Of a stretch of DNA of 64,000 bases, positions 25,166-33,993 are shown one piece after another. Below the pieces are notes generated by a model that worked only from the letters and a program-made list of their open reading frames with translations, was not told the DNA's origin and did no database searches. Source of the stretch: an uncultured Prevotella sp. (GTDB lineage Bacteria; Bacteroidota; Bacteroidia; Bacteroidales; Bacteroidaceae); NCBI GenBank assembly GCA_905233985.1, contig CAJOFA010000002.1, positions 60,972 through 124,971 of the forward strand, given 5' to 3'. The number at the start of each line of letters is the position of its first letter. Position 1 is the first letter of the stretch. The position numbers and the translations under genes are program-made.

Positions 25166-27286
25166 ATGAAAAAGGAAATCCTATTTGTTTTATTTCTGTT
25201 GGTAGCTATGACGCTGCCGGCAAGTGCCGACAACTACAAGGGCACCATCGAACGGCACGGTGGGAAGGTGGAGTACAGCCTCTCGGGAGGCAAGGTGACT
25301 AACAAGCGTGCTACTCCCTATGTTGGAGATGTGTTCCAAACGATGGGGGTATATATCGACGGCGAGGTGAAAGCCGGCAGCACGCTTACGGCTTCGTACC
25401 GTAAGCTGACGGGGCTGAAGAAAGACCAAGAGGTGACCATCAACGTGCTCATCAAGGACCAGAACGGGCAGTACCGTCAGCAGAACAAGACGGGCAAAGG
25501 CTCGGCGTCCATCTCTGTCAGCGTTCCTAACGATGCTGCCGAAGTGAGTATCAAGATGAGTCATAAAAACGGCAGGACTAAGTTGCTCTGCGATGTGACA
25601 TGGACGGTGGTGAGGGAAAGCACGACGCGGCAGCCGTCAAGCAACAATGGCGGCTACTCGACGGTGTCCTCTGGAACGAAGTTCAAGGACCAGGTGACCA
25701 GCGAGGGGCACACGATGAAGTACTCCATCTCGGGACCTACCATTAAGTTCAAGGAGGCGCCGAACCTCATACGCGGTCAGATGGGGCATACCGACCACCA
25801 TCAGACCGTCAAGGGTTATGTGAAGAAGGGACAGACCATTACTGTCGAGTTGGAGAAGGTGTCGGGCAAAGACACGCCGCGTCTCAATATCTCGTTCGAC
25901 TACCTGAAGGAGGGTGCCGTGCCCCGCTTCAGTAATGCTGCCCGTATGATCAGGACGGAGCAGAAGGACAAGATCAGCAACTCCTACACGGTGCCCAGCA
26001 ATGCCGAAGTGGTCTATGTCCACATCTATTATCAGGTGCCCCATCAAGGAGCTGACAGCGACATAGACATCACCGCGAACCTGTATGTCGGCGACCGCGT
26101 GCCTGACTATGCCCTGCCGTCGTCATCGTCATCGACGCCGGCACCGACGACAACATCCACCCCAACGCCGAACTTCAACTGGAACGACGTGGCCCCAGAT
26201 GAGAACTGTCCGAAGTGCAAGCAGCCCTACAGCCATTATGAGATCAGGTCCATGCAGGGCTCCGCTGCCAAGCGTTGCAAGGATGGCACCGGTTCCTATC
26301 AGGAATTAACGGGTATTGACCCTCTGTACTTCCACGACAACATCCAGACCAAAGCGTACGGCGAGGTTACGCTGAGCTATGACGACGAGGAGGAGTGTAT
26401 CGTCATCAAGGAGAATTCCTCGGTGCTCTGCGAACGGCTGACCAACGGCACCGACCGATGGCATGTGTATAAGGGAAAGATAGTAGGCAAATACCTAAAG
26501 CACGCTAACACCATCAAGAAACCGACGTTCCAGATGTCGAACTGCACAGCCTATCCCAAGGGCACCATCTTCGTCTTGGAGGATGACGGCAAGACGTCGC
26601 GCGTCTATCTGCTCGACGGCGCTATGGAGGTGACGAGCAAGAAGACGAGCAAGAAAGAGAATCTGCAGCCCGGACAGATGAGCACCGTCAGCTCCAACGG
26701 CCAGCAGAAGGTGGAGACGTTTGATGTGAAGGCGATGGCAAAGAAGTACGGCATCTCGCTGACAGGTGTCTCGACGCCGACCACCACGCCGCAACCCACG
26801 ACGGGCAACACAGGACTGGTGTTCACGGAAGACAAGCTGCACTATAAGATACTCTCCGACAATACCGTGGAGGTGACGGGCGATCTGCGCGGCACGTACA
26901 AGGGCAGCGTGAAGATTCCCGCACAGGTGAAGCATCAGGGCAAGACGTACCAGGTGGTGGGCATCGGCAGCAACGCCTTTGCCAACCAGTCGCAGATGAC
27001 GAGTGTCACCATTCCCACATCGGTACGCAGCATTGCCAGTGATGCGTTTGCAAACAGCGGACTGACGAGCGTCACCGTCCCGGGCGACAAGGTGAGCATT
27101 GCCGCCAATGCCTTCCGCAACTGCAGGCAACTCCTCACGGCCACCGTCAGCGGCAAGAATCCACAATGCCAGGGCGATGCCTTCACGGGCTGTAGCAGCA
27201 TGAAGGAGCTGCGCATCCGCGACATCAAGGAGAGCAACTACGGCAAGACGCTCCCCGGCACCACCGCCGTCATCAAGAGACTATAG
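25166..27286 (+). CDS. BspA-like leucine-rich-repeat surface protein with duplicated beta domains
   Basis: A 706-residue secreted protein from ATG 25166 (MKKEILFVLF, signal peptide to ASADN); an upstream in-frame ATG at 25115 lies before the promoter. The domain order is two related ~130-residue beta-sandwich domains (starting at YKGTIERHGGKVEYSLSG and FKDQVTSEGHTMKYSISG), a Ser/Thr/Pro linker, a CPKCKQPYSHYEI segment that could bind metal, a FecR-like beta region (VYLLDGAMEVTSKKTSKKENLQPGQ), another Thr/Pro linker, and a C-terminal LRR_5/BspA-type repeat block (VVGIGSNAFANQSQMTSVTIPTSV). Such repeats are known in surface proteins that bind host or glycan ligands. The actual ligand is unknown. 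Confidence 0.8.
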   Translation: MKKEILFVLFLLVAMTLPASADNYKGTIERHGGKVEYSLSGGKVTNKRATPYVGDVFQTMGVYIDGEVKAGSTLTASYRKLTGLKKDQEVTINVLIKDQNGQYRQQNKTGKGSASISVSVPNDAAEVSIKMSHKNGRTKLLCDVTWTVVRESTTRQPSSNNGGYSTVSSGTKFKDQVTSEGHTMKYSISGPTIKFKEAPNLIRGQMGHTDHHQTVKGYVKKGQTITVELEKVSGKDTPRLNISFDYLKEGAVPRFSNAARMIRTEQKDKISNSYTVPSNAEVVYVHIYYQVPHQGADSDIDITANLYVGDRVPDYALPSSSSSTPAPTTTSTPTPNFNWNDVAPDENCPKCKQPYSHYEIRSMQGSAAKRCKDGTGSYQELTGIDPLYFHDNIQTKAYGEVTLSYDDEEECIVIKENSSVLCERLTNGTDRWHVYKGKIVGKYLKHANTIKKPTFQMSNCTAYPKGTIFVLEDDGKTSRVYLLDGAMEVTSKKTSKKENLQPGQMSTVSSNGQQKVETFDVKAMAKKYGISLTGVSTPTTTPQPTTGNTGLVFTEDKLHYKILSDNTVEVTGDLRGTYKGSVKIPAQVKHQGKTYQVVGIGSNAFANQSQMTSVTIPTSVRSIASDAFANSGLTSVTVPGDKVSIAANAFRNCRQLLTATVSGKNPQCQGDAFTGCSSMKELRIRDIKESNYGKTLPGTTAVIKRL

Positions 27287-27316
27287 AAAGACGGGATTAT
27301 TATTTTTGGTAATTTG

Positions 27317-27348
27317 TTTGGTAGTCTGCATGGAATATGTTACCTTTG
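27317..27348 (+). promoter_or_regulatory. Apparently leaderless promoter (copy 2 of a duplicated cassette)
   Basis: TTTG (27317-27320), 20 bp, TACCTTTG (27341-27348), then CAGA and ATG 27353. It aligns with the promoter at 25130-25161 from upstream of the -33 box into the first codons of the gene. Confidence 0.7.
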
Positions 27349-27352
27349 CAGA

Positions 27353-29746
27353 ATGAAAAAAGAAATCCTTTCTGTAATATTTCTGGCGATGGCTGCGCTC
27401 ACGGTGTCGGCGCAGGATGATATGTCGCAGCGGGTGCTGTTTGATGACGGATGGATGTTCCATTTGGGCGACAAGCTGCTCGTCAACGGCAAAGTGGATA
27501 ACCGACAGGGATGGGAGGAGGCTCCGCTGCCCCACGACTGGAGCATCGCCCTGCCCATTGACAGCGCTGCTGCCAGCGGCAACGACGGCGGCTACCGTCA
27601 GAACGGCACGGGATGGTACGTCAAGCAGTTCAAGCTCAAGGATGAATACCTCCACAAACGTGTGCTGCTCTACTTCGAGGGCGTGTATATGAACAGCCAG
27701 GTGTTTGTCAACGGCAACCTTGCCGGCGGACATCCCTACGGCTATTCTTCGTTCTATGTCAATATCACACCTTACTTGGTGAAGGGTAAGAACACCATTG
27801 GCGTGCATGTTGACAACAGTCATCAGAAAAACTCTCGTTGGTACTCGGGTTCGGGCATCTACCGCCATGTGTGGCTGGTGCCGCAGGAGGACGTTCACTT
27901 CCAGAACGACGGCGTGTGGGTGGAGACACCCGACGAGCAGACCGTCGTGGTGAAGAGCGTCGTGGAGAACACGGCTTCGCAGGAGGCTGAGTTTGAGTGG
28001 GTGGCAGACATCGGCGGTGCCGGTGAGGTGCGCAAGACCATCACCGTTGCGCCGGGCGAGGAGCAGCAGGTGGAGCAGATGTTCCGTCTGGGTAACATCA
28101 AGCTGTGGAGCCCCGACGAGCCGCAGCTCTATACCGCCAACGTGCGGCTGGTGGCTGGCGGCGAGGCCTTCGAACAGAAGAGCGTGCGCTTCGGCGTGCG
28201 AACCATCAAGTGGTCGGCTGAAGAGGGACTGCAGCTCAACGGCAAGAGCATCAAGCTCTTCGGCGCCTGCGTGCATCACGACAACGGACTGTTGGGCGCT
28301 GCTGCCTTCGACGAGGCGGAGTATCGCAAGGTACGCCTGCTGAAGCAGGCTGGCTTCAATGCCGTGCGCACCAGTCATAACCCACCGTCGCCCGCGTTCC
28401 TTAATGCCTGCGACGAGCTGGGGCTGTTAGTCATTGATGAGGCTTTCGACGGCTGGCGTGAGAAGAAGACGGATTATGACTATAGCCAGCTCTTCGACAA
28501 ATGGCGCTTCTACGACCTGGATATGATGGTACGCCGCGACCGTAACCACCCGAGCGTGTTCTGCTGGTCCATCGGCAACGAGATTCTCGAACGTAAGTCG
28601 GAGCAGGCGGTGCAGTGGGCACGTGAGATGCGCGACTATATCCGTACCATCGACCGCACACGTCCTGTGACGCAGGCCTTGGCCTCGTGGGACAACGACT
28701 GGGAAATCTACGACCCACTGGCGTCGCAGCACGACATCGTGGGCTATAACTACCTGATACAAAAGGCAGAATCAGACCACCAGCGTGTGTCCTGGCGCGT
28801 CATGATGCAGACGGAGTCGTTCCCGCGTGATGTGTGGAAGAACCACAAAGCCGTAGAGGACCATCCCTATGTCGTCGGTGACTTCGTGTGGACGGGTATC
28901 GACTACCTTGGGGAGTCAGGCATCGGCCGGAGCTACTACGAGGGTGAGGTGCCTGGCGAGCACTGGGAGCGTCCTATCTATCCGTGGACGGGCTCCTACT
29001 GCGGCGACATCGACATCACCGGACAGCGTAAGCCCATCAGCTATTACCGTGAGATAGTATGGAAGAAGCCTGGCGGCGTCTATATCGGAGTACGCGAGCC
29101 TGACGGCTACAAGGGAAAAATCAAGGAGACGCTGTGGGGCACATGGCCCACGGAGCATAGCTGGGACTGGCCAGGATGGGAGGGTAAACCCATCACCGTT
29201 GAGGTCTATACGGGCTATCCCGTTGTGCGTCTCTATCTGAACGACGAGCTGGTGGGCGAGGCCCTGACGGATGAGCACAAGGCAACGTTCACCATCAAAT
29301 ACCAGCCAGGCGTACTGCGTGCCGAACCACGTCATGAGAATGGCGGCAATGTGATGGCTGAGGATATCATCCGCACGGCGGGTCAGCCATACGCGCTGAT
29401 GATGCAGGCCGACGGTGCCTCACGCAACGGTGACAGTTCCTGCAGCTATAGCCTCAGTAACGGCAACCTTGTCTTCGTTGATGTCAATGTGTGCGACGTC
29501 CGGGATGTGGTGTGTACGAAGAGCGACCTGCCGCTGGAGTTCTCGGTGAAAGGCCCTGCTGAGATTATCGCAGTGGGCAATGCCGACCCGCGCAGTACTG
29601 CCGGACACAGCACCACAGAGTGCCAAGCCTATCGCGGACATGCACAGTGCATCCTGCGTACCGAGGGCAAGAAAGGCACGGTACGGCTCCGCGTGAAGGC
29701 TCCTGACATGGAAGAGCAGGAACTGACTATCAAAGTAGGGGAGTAG
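27353..29746 (+). CDS. GH2-family glycosidase (beta-galactosidase-like)
   Basis: A 797-residue secreted enzyme from ATG 27353 (MKKEILSVIF, signal peptide to VSAQ). It has a jelly-roll sugar-binding domain (residues ~25-180), an immunoglobulin-like domain, a (beta/alpha)8 domain and C-terminal beta domains. Acid/base Glu410 sits in CWSIGNEI and the nucleophile is probably Glu488 in MMQTESF; RTSHNPPSPAFLNACDELG is typical of GH2. The substrate could be beta-galactoside, beta-glucuronide or beta-mannoside, and sequence alone does not decide. It shares promoter and first codons with the LRR-protein gene upstream and is followed by a terminator. Confidence 0.88.
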   Translation: MKKEILSVIFLAMAALTVSAQDDMSQRVLFDDGWMFHLGDKLLVNGKVDNRQGWEEAPLPHDWSIALPIDSAAASGNDGGYRQNGTGWYVKQFKLKDEYLHKRVLLYFEGVYMNSQVFVNGNLAGGHPYGYSSFYVNITPYLVKGKNTIGVHVDNSHQKNSRWYSGSGIYRHVWLVPQEDVHFQNDGVWVETPDEQTVVVKSVVENTASQEAEFEWVADIGGAGEVRKTITVAPGEEQQVEQMFRLGNIKLWSPDEPQLYTANVRLVAGGEAFEQKSVRFGVRTIKWSAEEGLQLNGKSIKLFGACVHHDNGLLGAAAFDEAEYRKVRLLKQAGFNAVRTSHNPPSPAFLNACDELGLLVIDEAFDGWREKKTDYDYSQLFDKWRFYDLDMMVRRDRNHPSVFCWSIGNEILERKSEQAVQWAREMRDYIRTIDRTRPVTQALASWDNDWEIYDPLASQHDIVGYNYLIQKAESDHQRVSWRVMMQTESFPRDVWKNHKAVEDHPYVVGDFVWTGIDYLGESGIGRSYYEGEVPGEHWERPIYPWTGSYCGDIDITGQRKPISYYREIVWKKPGGVYIGVREPDGYKGKIKETLWGTWPTEHSWDWPGWEGKPITVEVYTGYPVVRLYLNDELVGEALTDEHKATFTIKYQPGVLRAEPRHENGGNVMAEDIIRTAGQPYALMMQADGASRNGDSSCSYSLSNGNLVFVDVNVCDVRDVVCTKSDLPLEFSVKGPAEIIAVGNADPRSTAGHSTTECQAYRGHAQCILRTEGKKGTVRLRVKAPDMEEQELTIKVGE

Positions 29747-29767
29747 GCTTATTTCCCGCATTTATAC

Positions 29768-29804
29768 TCCACGGGGACGAGGAAACGTCTCCGTGGATTT
29801 GTTT
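29768..29804 (+). terminator. Intrinsic terminator after the GH2 gene
   Basis: TCCACGGGGACG (29768-29779) pairs with CGTCTCCGTGGA (29786-29797), with one mismatch and a 6-base loop, followed by TTTGTTT. Confidence 0.75.
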
Positions 29805-29812
29805 CTGCCTTT

Positions 29813-29871
29813 GAAACACTTTGTTTCAACCATCGAAACACTTTGTTTCTGCCATTGAAACACTTTGTTTC
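29813..29871. repeat. Three tandem 22-bp repeats of a perfect palindromic motif
   Basis: GAAACACTTTGTTTC occurs at 29813-29827, 29835-29849 and 29857-29871, exactly 22 bp apart. Each copy is an inverted repeat (GAAACA, CTT, TGTTTC), separated by 7-base spacers containing CCAT or CAT. A degenerate fourth copy may follow at about 29879-29895. It lies between two convergent genes. Confidence 0.85.
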
Positions 29872-29891
29872 CATCATCGGAACAAACGAGA

Positions 29892-29924
29892 AACACCATC
29901 GCCTCGAACCGAGGCAATGGTGTT
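29892..29924 (-). terminator. Intrinsic terminator of the minus-strand GH3 gene
   Basis: AACACCATCGCCTCG pairs with CGAGGCAATGGTGTT over 15 bp (one wobble) around a 3-base loop. Read on the minus strand it is followed by TTTCTCGTTTG and lies about 50 bp after the GH3 stop codon. Confidence 0.75.
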
Positions 29925-29940
29925 GTCGTTTTCAGGCACT

Positions 29941-29972
29941 CCCTCTGACTCCGTCAGGAGCAGGAGGGGGGA
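29941..29972. repeat. G/C-rich repeat related to the hairpin family, intergenic
   Basis: CCCTCTGACTCC is followed by GTCAGGAGCAGGAGGGGGG, with nested CTGAC/GTCAG pairing. The C-rich/G-rich outer arms resemble the repeats at 8633, 38024 and 62952. Confidence 0.45.
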
Positions 29973-29975
29973 ATG

Positions 29976-32330
29976 CTAATTGTTCTTTTTCAGTACATTG
30001 CTGACGGGCTCGGTGTACTCTTTAATCTTCACCTTGGTCGTGACGGCAATGTTACGGCTGCTGTTGCCGATGGCAAAGACATATTCGCCGGCCTCGGTAA
30101 TCCAGCGGCTGTTAGCCTCGTCGAACGATGCCAGCATGCGCACGGGAATCTGCATCGTGAGCGTCTGCTTCTCGCCGGGCTTCAGCTCGCGTGTCTTGGC
30201 AAAGGCCTTCAGCTCCTGTGCCGGCTTCTCTATCTGTCCTTTCGGGGCACGCATATAGACCTGCACCACCTCTTTTCCAGCAACGGAACCAGTATTCTTG
30301 ACCGTTACACTGAGGGCGATGACGTCGCCATTCACTAGCCAAACGGGATCGGAGAACTGGAATGTCGTGTAGCTGAGACCGTAGCCGAACGGATAGACCA
30401 CTTCCTTGTTGAAGGTGTCGAAATAGCGGTAGCCCACGTAGATGCCCTCCGCGTGGTCGGTGTAAGTGTGCCCAGGGATAGGCATCTTATTGGCAACCAT
30501 CATCTGGAAGGTATAGTCATCGACGTTGCCGGGGAAGTTCTTGGTAGAGAGATGATCGGTGGCGGCAACAGGCCATGTCATGGTCAGCTTGCCAGAAGGA
30601 TTCACCTTACCCGTGAGCAGGTCGGCAATCGAGTTACCGCCCTCCATACCGGGCTGCCAAGCACAGAGGATGGCATCGGGATAACTGTTCCACGAAGCCG
30701 TCTCAATGACGGAACCGCTGTTGATGATGACAATCACCGGCTTGCCTGCTGCGTGGAAGGCGTTGCAGACATCGATAATCAGGTTGCGCTCCTCGGGGAT
30801 GAGGTTGAACTCGGTGGCAATATCGCGGTCGATACCCTCACCAGCCTGACGGCCGATGGTGATAATGGCGGCATCAGCCGTCTGAACCTCCTTGTCAATG
30901 GCAATGGGGGCGATGGAAATCTCAGGATATTTCTGCTGGCCCATCATCTCCGTCTGGAACCACTTGGCAGGATGACGCTCTGCCTGGAACTTCACACGGG
31001 CATAGTCAATGTACTTACGATAGATGTCGGTCAGGGTTGCCGATGAGCTGATGCCTGCGTTCTGCAGTCCCTGCAGCATATCGACGACGTATGGCGGGTG
31101 GACACAGCCGGAGCCCGTACCACCGGAAAGGAAGTCGTAGGAGTTCTCACCGAAGAGGGCAACGGTCTTTATCTGGTGAGTAGTGAGTGGTGAGTGGTTA
31201 GTGGAGTTCCAAGGCAGTGTGCCGTTGTTCTTCAGCAGCACGATGCCCTCGCAGGCACTCTGACGGGTGATGGCAGCGTGTGCCGTGAAGTCGGGCTTGT
31301 TGGAAGCGGGATAGTTCTGGAAGCTCGGGGTCTTGACGATGTACTCCAGCATGCGGCGCACGTTACGGTCAACATCCTCCATGCTGAGCTTGCCTTCCTT
31401 CACGCCCTTGATAATCTCTTCAATCTGTGCGGGCTGTCCCGGCTCCATCAGGTCGTTGCCGGCATGTACCTCGCTGATGGTGGGCAGTCCCTCGCGGATG
31501 CCAATCCAGTCGGTCATCACAATGCCTTTATAGCCCCAGTCGTCGCGCAGGATGCTGGTCAGCAGGTCGTGGTTGCCCATGGAGTACTGGCCGTTAATCT
31601 GATTATAGGAAGCCATGATGGTCCAGGGATTGCTCTCGCGGACGGCAATCTCGAAGCCGCGCAGGTAAAGCTCACGGGCAGCACGCTGGCTGACGCGCTC
31701 ATCGACGCTGGTGCGGTCGGTCTCCTGTGAGTTGACGGCGAAGTGCTTGGCCGACACGCCGGCACCCTCTGCCTGTACGCCGTTGATGTAGGCGGCGGCA
31801 ATCTTTCCCGTCAGTAGCGGGTCCTCGCTGTAGTATTCGAAGTTACGTCCGCACAGCGGGTTGCGGTGCAGGTTCATGCCCGGACCAAGGATGACGTCAC
31901 AACGGTATTCCTTGGTCTCGTTGCCGATGGCACCACCCACCTGACGTACCAGGTCGGTGTTCCATGTAGAGGCCAGACAGGTTCCGATGGGGAATGCTGT
32001 AGCATAAAAAGTCTGGTCAGTGCCTGGACGGGTAGGGTTGATACGTACACCGGCAGGGCCGTCGGTCAGCACGGTGGCAGGAATACCCAGACGGTCGATA
32101 GCTGCCGTAGTACCGGCAGCACCGGCTACGAGGCCAGCCTCACCGCCAACGACGGCAGTTGCGCTGAAGAAATTGTTGGCACCGCCAACCAATAGCTTGG
32201 CTTTCTCTTCAAGAGTCATGGCCTTCAGCACCTCATCGATGTTGTCGGCACGCAGTTTGGGTTGTGCATTCATTGTTGTTGCAGTTAGTACGGCCACAAA
32301 GCCGAGCAGTAATAATTGTTTGGTTTTCAT
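29976..32330 (-). CDS. GH3 beta-glycosidase (second copy in the window)
   Basis: A 784-residue secreted GH3 enzyme with signal peptide to TTMNAQ (no lipobox, unlike the copy at 10553). Nucleophile Asp274 is in IVMTDWIGI; the KHFAVNSQET motif and a C-terminal fibronectin-III-like domain (YPFGYGLSYTTFQFSDP) are present. The linker PWNSTNHSPLTTHQIK is encoded partly by a GTGAGTGGT-type simple repeat (31171-31203). Function is release of terminal beta-linked glucose or xylose from oligosaccharides. It follows the TPR/HTH gene by 37 bp on the same strand with no obvious promoter between them, so the two are probably co-transcribed. Confidence 0.92.
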   Translation of the reverse strand: MKTKQLLLLGFVAVLTATTMNAQPKLRADNIDEVLKAMTLEEKAKLLVGGANNFFSATAVVGGEAGLVAGAAGTTAAIDRLGIPATVLTDGPAGVRINPTRPGTDQTFYATAFPIGTCLASTWNTDLVRQVGGAIGNETKEYRCDVILGPGMNLHRNPLCGRNFEYYSEDPLLTGKIAAAYINGVQAEGAGVSAKHFAVNSQETDRTSVDERVSQRAARELYLRGFEIAVRESNPWTIMASYNQINGQYSMGNHDLLTSILRDDWGYKGIVMTDWIGIREGLPTISEVHAGNDLMEPGQPAQIEEIIKGVKEGKLSMEDVDRNVRRMLEYIVKTPSFQNYPASNKPDFTAHAAITRQSACEGIVLLKNNGTLPWNSTNHSPLTTHQIKTVALFGENSYDFLSGGTGSGCVHPPYVVDMLQGLQNAGISSSATLTDIYRKYIDYARVKFQAERHPAKWFQTEMMGQQKYPEISIAPIAIDKEVQTADAAIITIGRQAGEGIDRDIATEFNLIPEERNLIIDVCNAFHAAGKPVIVIINSGSVIETASWNSYPDAILCAWQPGMEGGNSIADLLTGKVNPSGKLTMTWPVAATDHLSTKNFPGNVDDYTFQMMVANKMPIPGHTYTDHAEGIYVGYRYFDTFNKEVVYPFGYGLSYTTFQFSDPVWLVNGDVIALSVTVKNTGSVAGKEVVQVYMRAPKGQIEKPAQELKAFAKTRELKPGEKQTLTMQIPVRMLASFDEANSRWITEAGEYVFAIGNSSRNIAVTTKVKIKEYTEPVSNVLKKNN

Positions 32331-32367
32331 TTGTATAATGTTTTAGTGTAGAACGTTCTTCCAACCG

Positions 32368-33849
32368 TCATGTTGTTGTCGTTTGTGTTCCTGACGAGTG
32401 CAGGACGGCAAGGTTGATTTTCTTGATGAGGCGGCTCTTGGTGGAGCGCAAGGCCTGTTCGGTGCAGCAGAACGCCTCCGCCTTCTCCTGGTCGGTGCGT
32501 CCGTAATGCTCCATGATGCAGAAGAAGGTCTCCTTCGGCGTGAGCGGCTGGCGTGCCGTAGCCAAGGCAGCGGCCAGCGGGTGATTGATGGTCAGGGCAG
32601 CCTCCTCGACAGCCAGCTGTTCCTGTTTGCCGAACTGACTGATGTTCTTGCCCTCAAGCATGGCATTGATGACATCCACGCCGCGCTTCAGCGTGGCGAT
32701 GCGTGCATAGGCTTCGTCGGCACCGTAGCTGCTGGGCAGCTGTTTCTTCATGGCATCAATCTCCTTGATGCTGTCGTCGAGTGCGGCTTTCAGGTCGCTG
32801 ATGCGTGCGTTGCGGGTGCTGAGCAGCTGGTTCATCTCGGAGCGCATGTCGTCAATGCGTTTCTGGAACTGGCGGTGCAGTCCCTGTGAGCGGCGATGAT
32901 AAAGGAAGAGGAGTGCGCCGATGAGCAGCAGCAGTATGATGATGAGAATGCTCATCTTGAAGCCACGCTCTGCCGTGCGGCGCTGGTGCCACTGCTGGTC
33001 AAACTGGTTCTGCACGCGCATGATATCCAGTTCTGCACGTTGTCTGCCCAACGAATCACTCATCTGCAGCAGCATCTTCTGTGCCATCAGTGCTCCCTTC
33101 AGGTCGCCCTGACGCTCCAACAGGTCGCTCTGGTTTTGCAGACGGGTATAACGCAGCGACAGGTTCTCGGTCATGGGAATCATGCTCATCAGCATCTGTG
33201 CCTCTTCTTCCTCACCCTGTTGCAGGTTAATGCGGCAAAGCAGGCTCAGCGCGTTACCCATAGCGGTGGAGTCTTCGGCAATCATGGCGGCACGATAGGC
33301 AGACTGCTCCGCCTTGTCGAGACTGTCGGCGAGCATCAGGTAGTAGGCATAGTTGCGCAGGAGTGCCGACTGTTGGTCGGGGTCGACCTCGTCGAAGTAG
33401 CGCATGGCGATGTTGTTGATGCGCTTACCCTCGTCGTCGTGTCCCATGTTGCTCAGCGTGTTCACCTGGTGAACCAGTGCGTTCACAATGCAGTGTGTGT
33501 TACGGGTGGAGTCAGCATAAATCTTCGCCATCTGCTCATAGTCGAGCGCGGTATTGTAGGCTCCTGCCTGGTCGTTGATCCAACCGATATAGATGCAGAC
33601 ACGATAGCCCAAAGAGTCGTCGTCGATGATAGGGAGCAGTTTCTCGGCTTCCTTCAGTTGCACCATCGCCTGTTCGTAGCGCTGGTGGTCGATATATTCG
33701 ATGGCACTATCCAGATGATGCTGTACGTCCCATTCGGCGTTGCCCTTCGACGGTACGACACGCTGTTGCCCCTTACCGCTGAAGTAGAGGTAGCCTCCTG
33801 CTATCAACAACGCGGCAAAAATGAATATCGCAGTTAGTCGTTTTCTCAT
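32368..33849 (-). CDS. TPR-transmembrane-coiled-coil regulator with C-terminal HTH
   Basis: A 493-residue protein from the ATG at 33849 (MRKRLTAIFIF), which sits 8 bases after a good promoter. Residues ~6-22 form an N-terminal membrane or signal segment; residues ~35-290 are TPR helices, presumably periplasmic; residues 299-317 (MSILIIILLLLIGALLFLY) form a transmembrane helix; residues ~320-400 are coiled coil; and the end (LTPKETFFCIMEHYGRTDQEKAEAFCCTEQALRSTKSRL) resembles a LuxR-like helix-turn-helix. The layout suggests a one-component membrane regulator, here in front of a GH3 gene. A family related in layout is broken at 62808-64000. DNA binding is inferred. Confidence 0.75.
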   Translation of the reverse strand: MRKRLTAIFIFAALLIAGGYLYFSGKGQQRVVPSKGNAEWDVQHHLDSAIEYIDHQRYEQAMVQLKEAEKLLPIIDDDSLGYRVCIYIGWINDQAGAYNTALDYEQMAKIYADSTRNTHCIVNALVHQVNTLSNMGHDDEGKRINNIAMRYFDEVDPDQQSALLRNYAYYLMLADSLDKAEQSAYRAAMIAEDSTAMGNALSLLCRINLQQGEEEEAQMLMSMIPMTENLSLRYTRLQNQSDLLERQGDLKGALMAQKMLLQMSDSLGRQRAELDIMRVQNQFDQQWHQRRTAERGFKMSILIIILLLLIGALLFLYHRRSQGLHRQFQKRIDDMRSEMNQLLSTRNARISDLKAALDDSIKEIDAMKKQLPSSYGADEAYARIATLKRGVDVINAMLEGKNISQFGKQEQLAVEEAALTINHPLAAALATARQPLTPKETFFCIMEHYGRTDQEKAEAFCCTEQALRSTKSRLIKKINLAVLHSSGTQTTTT

Positions 33850-33857
33850 ACTGTTTG

Positions 33858-33889
33858 CAAAGATAGTGTAATTTGAGAATAAAACCAAA
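33858..33889 (-). promoter_or_regulatory. Promoter of the TPR/HTH regulator (short or no leader)
   Basis: On the minus strand, TTTG (33886-33889), 20 bp, TATCTTTG (33858-33865), then 8 bases to the ATG at 33849. Confidence 0.75.
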
Positions 33890-33920
33890 TAAAATACAAT
33901 TTATTTTATTGACTTTTTGT

Positions 33921-33951
33921 TTTGTATTGTTCTTACTTATTAGTATCTTTG
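33921..33951 (+). promoter_or_regulatory. Promoter of ndk
   Basis: TTTG (33921-33924), 19 bp, TATCTTTG (33944-33951), 42 bases before the ndk start codon. Confidence 0.75.
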
Positions 33952-33993
33952 CAAACGAAAAGTAATTGTAAAACCTTCATAATATAAATTAGT

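Noticed and set aside
27281..28378. Minus-strand frame of 365 codons opposite the GH2 gene
   Set aside because: Shadow of a clear GH2 frame with intact catalytic residues; no promoter or domain.
29813..29871. CRISPR array
   Set aside because: Spacers are only 7 bases and nearly identical, repeats 15 bases, and there are no cas genes.
32896..33837. Plus-strand frame of 313 codons opposite the TPR/HTH regulator
   Set aside because: The minus frame has TPR, transmembrane and HTH segments and a good promoter; the plus frame is low in meaning (His/Gln/Leu-rich shadow).
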